From Myxococcales bacterium (lineage in GTDB: Bacteria > Myxococcota > Myxococcia > Myxococcales > Anaeromyxobacteraceae): a stretch of DNA of 64,000 nt. The position numbers and the translations under genes were made by a program. Of the stretch, positions 57,766 to 64,000 are shown in pieces (the stretch's first letter is position 1; each line of letters starts with the position of its first letter). Where the stretch lies: NCBI GenBank assembly GCA_021806645.1, contig JAJZQX010000006.1, positions 186,001 to 250,000 of the forward strand, written 5' to 3'. The notes below the pieces were generated by a model that was given only the letters and a program-made list of their open reading frames with translations, was not told the DNA's origin and searched no databases.

Positions 57766-58908
57766 CTACCCCACCCTCCGCCTCGGCGCCTCCCCGCAGG
57801 CCCACTCGTGGCGCGACCCCTCGTGCAGCGCGGCATAGACCTCGTCGCGGAGCCGGTTGGCCTCGGCGTCGGTGAGCGTCCGCGTCAGCGCCCGGAGCGT
57901 GAGGCGAACCAGCACGTTCTTCTGCCCGGGAGCGAGGCCGAGCCGCGTCCGCGCCGCCTCCGGGAGCGCGGCGTGGGTGGTCTCGGAGAGCACCTCGACC
58001 GCCTCGACGTCGTCGGCCCGGCCACCGAGCGCCTCACGCACCCGGTCGCCCAGCTCCTCGGCCAGCAGCCGCTCGTGGACCGCCAGCGAGAGGTCGCGGC
58101 GGACGGGGGGCTGGTCGGAGACCGGCTTCCACGGAGCCAGGTCGAGGAGCTGCGAGGTGACGCGCGGATCGGTGGCACGGAGCAGCCGCAGGTCGTCCAG
58201 CCCCTTCACGGCCATCAGGATCCGGTCGAGCCCGAGCCCCATGGCCAGGCCCGACCAGGCCTCCGGGAGCCCCGCGTCTCGCAGGATTCGCGGGTGGACC
58301 ACGCCGCACTCGCCCACCTCGACCCATTCGCCGTTCACCTCGACGTGGATCTCCAGCCCACCCGCCGTGTACGGGTGGACGGTGTGGACAGTCTTCACGG
58401 GGCGGCCGGGCAGGAGCGCCCCGACCACCGTCCGGATCATGTCGGCCAGCTCGGTCGAGCCGAGCGGCTCGCCGCGCCGGATCCGCCAGAGGTCGAGCTG
58501 GTGGGGCTCGCCGACGTGGTGCCGGTCGATCCGGTCTCGCCGCCAGACCAGGCCGGGGCATGAGAGGAGCAGGTCCGAAGGCGGCGCGGCGGCCAGCCGG
58601 CGGAGCAGCGGCGGGATCATGGCCGAGGTCTGCGTCCGGAGCAGCCGGTCGTTCGCGACGTAGCGGGTGTAGCGGGCGTCGCGCGCGGCGCCACCGGGCG
58701 GGTAGAGGAGCCGGTCGTAGTTGTCGGTGACGGTGACGATCGGCTCGGTTCGCTCCTCCAGCACCGGGCAGCCCCAGGCGTCGCGCAGCGCCGTGACGGC
58801 GGCGTCGAGGAGGAGCTGCATGGCGTGGCGCCCCTGGGCCGGGTCGGTCAGATCGCGGAGGGTGAGGGCTCGTCGCAGGGCTTCGGGAGAGAGTATGGCG
58901 TGCGGCAT
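57766..58908 (-). CDS. Single-chain PheRS-like class II ligase
   Basis: 380 residues. The N-terminal ~270 form a class II tRNA-synthetase core close to PheS: motif 2 CPGLVWRRDRIDRHHVGEPH followed by QLDLW, and motif 3 GLAMGLGLDRILMAVKGLDD. Residues ~275–380 are an FDX-ACB anticodon-binding domain (PPVRRDLSLAVHERLLAEEL), as in mitochondrial PheRS. The PheS phenylalanine-pocket motif (FFPFTEPS) is replaced by VHPYTAGGLEIHVEV. Bacterial PheRS is normally PheS2PheT2, so this is a paralogue, I believe of the group named SrmL (PheS-related mystery ligase). Substrate and RNA partner are unknown. Confidence 0.85.
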   Translation of the reverse strand: MPHAILSPEALRRALTLRDLTDPAQGRHAMQLLLDAAVTALRDAWGCPVLEERTEPIVTVTDNYDRLLYPPGGAARDARYTRYVANDRLLRTQTSAMIPPLLRRLAAAPPSDLLLSCPGLVWRRDRIDRHHVGEPHQLDLWRIRRGEPLGSTELADMIRTVVGALLPGRPVKTVHTVHPYTAGGLEIHVEVNGEWVEVGECGVVHPRILRDAGLPEAWSGLAMGLGLDRILMAVKGLDDLRLLRATDPRVTSQLLDLAPWKPVSDQPPVRRDLSLAVHERLLAEELGDRVREALGGRADDVEAVEVLSETTHAALPEAARTRLGLAPGQKNVLVRLTLRALTRTLTDAEANRLRDEVYAALHEGSRHEWACGEAPRRRVG

Positions 58909-59126
58909 GTTCGACCTCGGTTGCGGCTGGCCCGTTCGTCACGGGCGTGAGCGGAATGGCGGTGGAGGGAAGAGAACCCCACGCCAGTGCCCGGACCGTT
59001 GACGGTTTGGGAGGAGCGGCTACCGCATCACGCGAGGCGCGGCGCCACCCAGCCCGGGCAGGGGCTGGGGTCGCCAAAATCGAAGGCTCTCGCGGAACAG
59101 GTGGACCACGAGCGACACGATAGTGG

Positions 59127-59159
59127 TCCGGCCCCCGGCGCGCAAGCCCGGGGGCTGGG
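59127..59159. terminator. G/C-rich hairpin downstream of minus-strand gene
   Basis: Arms 59131–59138 and 59148–59155 pair over 8 G/C pairs, extendable to 12 with wobbles, around a 9-nt loop. It follows the stop of the minus-strand gene at 59166 by 7 bp. No T-run follows. A second 7-bp hairpin (59103–59109 with 59123–59129) competes with its base. Confidence 0.4.
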
Positions 59160-59165
59160 CGGCGG

Positions 59166-59558
59166 CTACTGCTTGAGGACCGGGCCGCGGTGTCCGGAGC
59201 CCTCGTCCTCGAAGCCGTGGGCCAGGACGAAGTGGTAGATGGGGTAGGGCTCGTCGCCGCCGCCGATCACCTCGAAGACGTGCTGCCCCTCCTCGGCGGC
59301 GTTCGGGTCGGGCATGCCCTGGACGAAGAGGATGTCCCGCGTGTCGATGGCGATCTCGGCCAGCAGCGCCTTGCCGCGCAGCAGCTGGACGGTCGGCACG
59401 CGGTCCTCGTCCTCGTCGAGGTCCCAGTGCAGGTCGTCCTGGTCGAAGAGGTAGGCGTCGGCCGTCCCGGCGCGCAGGATGCAGTGCGGGTGACGCTTCA
59501 ACCAGCGCCAGAAGCGGTCGAAGGCGAGGGTGGCTCCGGTCTCCACGGTGAGGCTCAT
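59166..59558 (-). CDS. Acidic protein of unknown function
   Basis: 130 residues: FDRFWRWLKRHPHCILRAGT, then a very acidic turn (FDQDDLHWDLDEDED), VQLLRGKALLAEIAIDTRDI, and an ending rich in Gly/Asp/Glu. The composition suggests a small soluble cytoplasmic domain; no family is recognised. ATG 59558 begins MSLTVETG. A TATATT hexamer lies 7 bases upstream, so the message may be nearly leaderless. It is divergent from the small gene before ilvE. Confidence 0.7.
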   Translation of the reverse strand: MSLTVETGATLAFDRFWRWLKRHPHCILRAGTADAYLFDQDDLHWDLDEDEDRVPTVQLLRGKALLAEIAIDTRDILFVQGMPDPNAAEEGQHVFEVIGGGDEPYPIYHFVLAHGFEDEGSGHRGPVLKQ

Positions 59559-59595
59559 GGCGACAATATAGTAGGTAAGGTGGCTCGACGCGCGC

Positions 59596-59778
59596 ATGGC
59601 GATCACGGCGGGCGAGGAGGCGGCCATCCGCGAGGCGCTGCGCGGGACCCGCTCGGTCGACCGGACCTACCGGGTGGAGCTGGTGGACAAGGACGGCGTG
59701 GTCCACGCCGAGGTGGACAAGGTGGTCCACGTCCGGCTGCGCTACAATGCGCCGCCCACGCCGGAGTCACGCACATGA
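59596..59778 (+). CDS. Small protein overlapping ilvE start
   Basis: 60 residues (AITAGEEAAIREALRGTRSV, YRVELVDKDGVVHAEVDKVV, HVRLRYN). The predicted fold is a helix followed by strands; no family is recognised. Its stop overlaps the ilvE ATG (ATGA), which supports a real gene coupled to ilvE. The RBS is poor; TATAGT at 59567–59572 could be the -10 of its promoter, though no -35 match is found. Confidence 0.6.
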   Translation: MAITAGEEAAIREALRGTRSVDRTYRVELVDKDGVVHAEVDKVVHVRLRYNAPPTPESRT

Positions 59779-60866
59779 AGATCCGCTACGACCTGAAGCC
59801 CGCCGCGCAGCGCCGCACCGCGCCCCTCAAGCCCGAGGGGCCGCTCTCCTTCGGCCAGCTGCGCACCGACCACATGTTCCTCATGGACCACGTGGACGGT
59901 AGCTGGCGCGACCCGCGCATCGTCCCCTACGGCCCGTTCTCGCTCGACCCCGGCGCGGTGGTGCTCCACTACAGCCAGGAGATCTTCGAGGGGGCCAAGG
60001 CCTTCAAGCACGCCGACGGCGAGATCCACGCCTTCCGCATCGACAAGAACGCCGAGCGGCTGAACCGCTCCGCGCCCGGCCTGTGCATGCCGACGGTGCT
60101 GGTGGCCGACCAGGTCGAGGCCATCCTGGCGCTGCTCGACGTCGACCGGCTCTGGTTCCCGGAGCAGGACGGCGCCTCGCTCTACATCCGGCCCTTCATG
60201 ATCGGCACGCAGGACTCACTCGGCGTGAAGCCGTCGAACAAGTACCTCTTCTGCGTCTTCCTCTCCCCCAGCGGCCCCTACTACCCGAAGGGCTTCACCG
60301 AGCCGATCAAGCTGCTCATCTCCAGGCGTTTCCACCGCGCCGCGCCGGGCGGCACCGGCGCGCTCAAGACCGGCGGCAACTACGCGGCCTCGCTGCGGGC
60401 CGGCGAGGCGGCGCACGACCTGGGCGCCTCGCAGGTGCTCTTCCTCGACACCACCGACACCTGGATCGAGGAGGCCGGGGCGATGAACCACTACCACGTC
60501 ACCCGCGACGGCAAGCTGGTGATCCCGACCTTCACCGACACCATCCTGCGCTCGGTCACCTCCGAGTCGGTGCTGGCGCTGGGGAAGGCGGCGCTGGGCG
60601 TGGAGACGGTGCAGGAGCGCATCCCGCTGGCCGGGTTCCTCGAGGGGCTGAAGAGCGGCGCCATCACCGAGGCGGGCGGCTTCGGCACCGCCGCGGTGGT
60701 CTCGCCGGTCGGCGCCTACGTCTTCGAGGACAAGACCGAGGTGCTGGTCGGCGGCGGCGCCATCGGGCCGCACACCCGTCGAGTCTACGAGGTGATCTCC
60801 GGCATCCAGCGCGGCACGCGCCCGGCGCCGGCCGGGTGGCTGTTCAAGGCGCCGCGGGTGGTTTGA
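59775..60866 (+). CDS. ilvE: Branched-chain amino acid aminotransferase
   Basis: Transfers amino groups to and from Leu, Ile and Val. The 363-residue fold-type IV PLP enzyme is of the longer, eukaryote-like BCAT type. It shows GPFSLDPGAVVLHYSQEIFE GAKAF, RPFMIGT, the PLP lysine in GALKTGGNYAASL, the Glu of WIEEAGAMN and a cofactor loop near TDTILRSVTSESVL. It is coupled to the small upstream gene and followed at once by a hairpin. Confidence 0.95.
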   Translation: MKIRYDLKPAAQRRTAPLKPEGPLSFGQLRTDHMFLMDHVDGSWRDPRIVPYGPFSLDPGAVVLHYSQEIFEGAKAFKHADGEIHAFRIDKNAERLNRSAPGLCMPTVLVADQVEAILALLDVDRLWFPEQDGASLYIRPFMIGTQDSLGVKPSNKYLFCVFLSPSGPYYPKGFTEPIKLLISRRFHRAAPGGTGALKTGGNYAASLRAGEAAHDLGASQVLFLDTTDTWIEEAGAMNHYHVTRDGKLVIPTFTDTILRSVTSESVLALGKAALGVETVQERIPLAGFLEGLKSGAITEAGGFGTAAVVSPVGAYVFEDKTEVLVGGGAIGPHTRRVYEVISGIQRGTRPAPAGWLFKAPRVV

Positions 60867-60868
60867 TC

Positions 60869-60900
60869 GCGACGGCGACGGCTTCTGGTGTCGCCGTCGC
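60869..60900 (+). terminator. Hairpin after ilvE
   Basis: A perfect 11-bp stem (60869–60879, gcgacggcgac, with 60890–60900) around a 10-nt loop begins two bases after the ilvE stop. It is followed by aagcttcg, without a T-run. Position and strength favour transcription termination. Confidence 0.6.
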
Positions 60901-61199
60901 AAGCTTCGAGGAACGCCTCCTCTACGGGGCTCCTGCCCATGGACACCCGTGGCGGCGTCACGCCGTCCGCGGCGTGCGCCTGTGGAGCCGAACGTGAGTC
61001 TCGCGACGAGGCGCCGCCGGCCCAGGGCCCTCGTCGCGCCTGCGGCGCGCCTTCTCGCCAGCGGCGCTTCCGCTTGGGCGGGCGCGGCCGGGGCTGCGAA
61101 GCTCGGCCCCGTGCCGGCGGCGCCCCGTCGCTCGGTAGCACGGTCGTGTGACTGGAACCGCTCGCCGGGCCCCGGCCGGCGCCGTCAGCGGACCCCAGC
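60901..61199. other. Intergenic region between ilvE and purQ
   Basis: About 300 bp, between two gene ends that point toward each other. Frames are Arg/Pro-rich and show no motifs. No gene or further repeat is supported. Confidence 0.5.
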
Positions 61200-62003
61200 T
61201 CAGTCCGCCGTCACGCCGGCCCGGAAGATGGCCAGCCCGCCCGCTTCCTTCGACTCCAGCTCGGCGCGCCGGCGGGCGTAGTCGGGGTGGTGCCACGGGT
61301 AGAGGAAGGCGTCGGGGTGCGGCATCAGGCCGAGGATGCGGCCGGTCGAGTCGGTGACACCGGCCACGCCGAGCGCCGAGCCGTTCGGGTTCTCCGGCCA
61401 GGCCTCGGTCGGGTGGCCGGCCGCGTCGATCCAGCGGAAGGCGAGCTGGCCGCGCTGGTCGAGCCGGGCGAGCACCTCGGACGACTCGACCACGAACTTG
61501 CCCTCGCCGTGACGGGAGGGGACGTCGAGCGCCGCCACGCCGCGGGTCCAGACCGACCTGGTCTTCGGGTCCACGGCGATGCGGACCCAGGCGTCGCGGT
61601 AGCCGAGCCGGTCGTTGTTGGTGAGCGCGGCGCGCGGCACGAAGTCGGGTGGTCCCGCCTCCGGGCCGGGCAGCAGGCCGAGCCGGGTCAGCGTCTGGAA
61701 GCCGTTGCAGATGCCGAGCACGCGGCCGCCGCCGGCGAGGAAGGCCGCCAGCTCGGCCTGCAGGTGGGCGCGGATGCGGGTCGCCAGCACCAGCCCGCCG
61801 GCGATGTGATCGCCGTAGGAGAACCCGCCGACCATCGCCAGCACCTGGTAGTCGGCGAGGCGACGCGGGGCGCGGTGGGCGAAGAGGTCGGTGAGGTGGA
61901 CCAGCTCCACCTCGGCCCCCACCATGCGGAAGGCGGCGGACGTCTCCTCCTCGCAGTTGAGGCCGAAGCCGACCGGGATGAGGACGCGCACGGGCCGGCT
62001 CAC
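61200..62003 (-). CDS. purQ: Phosphoribosylformylglycinamidine synthase, glutaminase subunit
   Basis: PurQ supplies ammonia to PurL in purine synthesis. The 267-residue class I amidotransferase has VGGFSYGDHIAGG, the nucleophile Cys in GICNGFQTLTRLG, and the His of LMPHPDAF. ATG 62003 overlaps the purL stop by ATGA on the same strand, the expected purL–purQ order. No purS is seen between them. Confidence 0.94.
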   Translation of the reverse strand: MSRPVRVLIPVGFGLNCEEETSAAFRMVGAEVELVHLTDLFAHRAPRRLADYQVLAMVGGFSYGDHIAGGLVLATRIRAHLQAELAAFLAGGGRVLGICNGFQTLTRLGLLPGPEAGPPDFVPRAALTNNDRLGYRDAWVRIAVDPKTRSVWTRGVAALDVPSRHGEGKFVVESSEVLARLDQRGQLAFRWIDAAGHPTEAWPENPNGSALGVAGVTDSTGRILGLMPHPDAFLYPWHHPDYARRRAELESKEAGGLAIFRAGVTAD

Positions 62004-64000
62004 GCCGGCCTCCCTTCTCGCTTCCAGGCGCGGGCCAGCTCGTCCACCGGGGCGTCGACCAGCGGCGCGGCGCCCAGGCCGATCCGGAGCCTGGCGCCGG
62101 CGTCGAAGGCACCGATGACGGCGTGCGGGACGGCGCGCAGCGCGGCGCGCAGCGGGTCGAGCCTGGCCGGCTCGACCGCCAGCAGGAAGCGGCCGGTGGT
62201 CTCGCCGAGCAGCCGCCCCTCCCAGTCGACCGCGCCCTTCACCGGCGACGGGCCGAGATCGGCGGAGAGCCCGAGGCCGCCGGCCCGGGCCAGGAGGAAG
62301 AGCGAGTGGAGCAGGCCGCCGCGGCCGACCGCGTGGGCGGCCTGGACCAGGCCGTCACCGATGGCGCGGGCCACCGCCTGGTAGCCGGGCCAGAGGGCCG
62401 CCGGCGTGGTGCGCGGGACCTCGCCGCCGGCCAGGCCGCGCGCCGCCGCCCACTCGGTGCCGCCCAGCTCCTGCCGCGTCTCGCCGACCAGCACCAGCAG
62501 CTCTCCGGGCTGGGCCGCCTCCAGCGTCACGGCGCGGCGCACGTCGTCCACGATGGCGATGACCGAGGCCAGCAGCGTGGGCGGGATAGAGATCCGCCGG
62601 CCGCCCACCACCGCGTCGTTCTTCATCGAGTCCTTGCCGCTGATCAGCGGCACGCCGTAGGCGATGCAGATCTCGGCGAGCCCCCTGGAGGCGCGGACCA
62701 GCGCGGCCGCCTTCTCTCGCGCGTCGGGGTTCTTCTCGCCCGGGAGCGGGTCGGGCCAGCAGTAGTTGTCGAGCGCGGCGATCCGGTCGGCGCGGGCGCC
62801 GGCGGCGATGACCCGCCGGACCGCGAGGTCCACGCCGGCCTGCGCCATGGCCCAGGCGTCGTGATCGGAGTAGGTGGGGAAGACCCCCTCCGCCAGCGCG
62901 TAGCCGGTCCGATCGCCGTCGTGGGCGATCATGAAGACCGAGGCGTCGGACGGCACGTCGCGATGGAGGCCGATCCACGGCTTCACCACCGTGAGCGCCT
63001 TCACCTCGTGGTCGTAGGCGCGGGAGAGCAGCTCGGAGGAGCGGAGGTTGTCGCGGGCCAGGAACCTCGCCGCCAGCGCGTTGCCCTCGGCGGCGGAGGA
63101 CGGGGCCGCCTGGGCCGGCGCCGGCACGGGCGCGCGGGCCTTCCACTCCGCCTCGATGCGCAGCTCGGGATCGCCGTCGTGGAGGAAGTCGAGCGGCAGC
63201 AGTCCCACCACCTGCCGGCCCCAGCGGACCTCCAGCATGCCGCTCCCGGTGAACTCGCCGAGGTCGGTGGCCTCCACCTCGCGCCGCCGGGCCAGCTCGA
63301 GGAAGCCGGGGAGGTGCGCCGGGGGGACCGCCAGCGTCATCCGCTCCTGCGCCTCGGAGACCAGCACCTCCCAGGGCGCCAGCCCCTGGTACTTGAGCGG
63401 CGCGAGGGAGAGGTCGAGCCAGGCGCCGCCCGGCTGCCTGGCCATCTCGCCGACCGAGGAGGAGAGCCCCCCGGCGCCGTTGTCGGTCACCGACGAGTAG
63501 AGCCCGGCCTGGCGGGCCTCGAGCAGGAAGTCGAACATCATCTTCTGGGTGATGGGGTCGCCGATCTGGACCGCCTGGACCGGGCTCTCCTCGGTCAGCT
63601 CCGCCGAGGAGAAGGTGGCGCCGTGGATGCCGTCCTTGCCGATGCGGCCGCCGACCATGACGATCCGGTCGCCCGGCCTGGCCGCCTTCACCTCGGTCGG
63701 CCGGCCCGCGCTCCTCACCGGCATGCGCCCGACGGTGCCGCAGTAGACCAGCGGCTTGCCGAGGAAGCGGTCGTCGAAGAACTCCCAGCCGCGGCCGTAG
63801 GGGATGCCCGACTGGTTGCCGCCGTCGATGACGCCGTGGTGGACGCCGTCGCGGACGCGGCGCGGGTGGAGCAGGCCGGGCGGGAGCTGGCCGGCCCAGT
63901 CGGGCGGGCCGAAGCAGTAGCCCCAGACGTTGGAGAGCAGGTCGGCGCCGAGCCCGGTGCCGAACGGGTCGCGGTTGACGCCGACGATGCCGGTGATGGC
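62000..64000 (-). CDS. purL: Phosphoribosylformylglycinamidine synthase, synthetase subunit (N-terminus outside window)
   Basis: PurL makes FGAM from FGAR, ATP and ammonia. The frame is open to base 64000, so 666 residues are visible and the N-terminus lies beyond the window. Seen in order are NRDPFGTGLGADLLSNVWGY, GGNQSGIPYGRGWEFFD, GTVGRMP, the ATP-loop VGGRIGKDGIHGATFSSAEL, and DNGAGGLSSSVGEMA. The second half-domain follows, with LISGKDSMKNDAVV. The apparent first ATG at 63724 is internal. It is coupled to purQ. Confidence 0.95.
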   Translation of the reverse strand, partial: AITGIVGVNRDPFGTGLGADLLSNVWGYCFGPPDWAGQLPPGLLHPRRVRDGVHHGVIDGGNQSGIPYGRGWEFFDDRFLGKPLVYCGTVGRMPVRSAGRPTEVKAARPGDRIVMVGGRIGKDGIHGATFSSAELTEESPVQAVQIGDPITQKMMFDFLLEARQAGLYSSVTDNGAGGLSSSVGEMARQPGGAWLDLSLAPLKYQGLAPWEVLVSEAQERMTLAVPPAHLPGFLELARRREVEATDLGEFTGSGMLEVRWGRQVVGLLPLDFLHDGDPELRIEAEWKARAPVPAPAQAAPSSAAEGNALAARFLARDNLRSSELLSRAYDHEVKALTVVKPWIGLHRDVPSDASVFMIAHDGDRTGYALAEGVFPTYSDHDAWAMAQAGVDLAVRRVIAAGARADRIAALDNYCWPDPLPGEKNPDAREKAAALVRASRGLAEICIAYGVPLISGKDSMKNDAVVGGRRISIPPTLLASVIAIVDDVRRAVTLEAAQPGELLVLVGETRQELGGTEWAAARGLAGGEVPRTTPAALWPGYQAVARAIGDGLVQAAHAVGRGGLLHSLFLLARAGGLGLSADLGPSPVKGAVDWEGRLLGETTGRFLLAVEPARLDPLRAALRAVPHAVIGAFDAGARLRIGLGAAPLVDAPVDELARAWKREGRPA

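Noticed and set aside
57766-58908. Housekeeping phenylalanyl-tRNA synthetase alpha subunit
   Set aside because: It carries its own FDX-ACB domain, has no pheT beside it, and the Phe pocket motif is altered, so a paralogue is more likely.
61287-62384. Plus-strand frame of 365 codons opposite purQ/purL
   Set aside because: Antisense shadow of the purine genes; the minus strand has the full set of PurQ and PurL motifs.

Overview
The window is about 70% G+C or higher, and its genes have strongly G/C-biased third codon positions. Gene content and order point to a myxobacterium (Myxococcota), most like Anaeromyxobacter. Signs of this are the rpsU–yqeY–dnaG–rpoD block after a complete his run, a DUF4388/pseudo-receiver protein, Cys-rich myxobacterial-type repeats, an ECF sigma factor coupled to a Ser/Thr kinase, and Lys/Ala-rich tails on otherwise ordinary enzymes. 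This assignment rests on recognition, not on a database search.

Layout. 1–4316: histidine operon hisD(partial)-B-H-A-F-I-E, with overlapping or closely spaced genes. 4313–9537: macromolecular synthesis block (rpsU, yqeY, dnaG, rpoD) closed by a tRNA with a CAT anticodon. 9574–12418: a coiled-coil zinc-ribbon protein, an RNase HI-like protein, a hemolysin III-type membrane protein and peptide deformylase. 12503–18207: pseudo-receiver/DUF4388 protein, priA, a repeat-rich patch and an IS200-like (RAYT-type) transposase whose 5' end is tandemly duplicated. 18285–23102: FAD oxidoreductase, an exported protein, galU, an outer-membrane barrel and a PilZ protein. 23112–29592 (minus): a corrinoid uptake operon led by a cobalamin riboswitch. 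Its order is TonB receptor, Cys-rich beta-propeller lipoprotein, periplasmic binding protein, permease, ATPase, with every junction overlapping by 4 bp or abutting.

29708–38835: small exported helix-hairpin-helix protein, an HNH-endonuclease pseudogene, DUF3467, an esterase–glpK pair, radA, a 598-bp internally deleted insertion sequence with perfect 17-bp terminal inverted repeats, and a large lipoprotein. 38855–41220: bioB and bioF behind a likely BirA operator. 41204–45479 (minus): ECF sigma factor, WD40 Ser/Thr kinase and a small beta-rich protein, all translationally coupled. 45499–55425 (minus): threonine dehydratase, LuxR-type regulator, a 1330-residue hybrid histidine kinase and dnaE. 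55550–64000: glyoxalase-fold protein, a membrane protein, a nucleotidyltransferase plus small partner, a single-chain PheRS-like ligase, ilvE with a small upstream gene, then purQ and purL (cut by the window end).

Most of the window is core metabolism and information processing. The parts most likely to hold new biology are the beta-propeller lipoprotein inside the B12 operon (a candidate functional counterpart of Bacteroidetes BtuG), the stand-alone PheRS-like ligase with a changed amino-acid pocket, and the sigma factor/WD40-kinase unit. Three loci record rearrangements: the IS remnant, the transposase 5' duplication and the HNH pseudogene.
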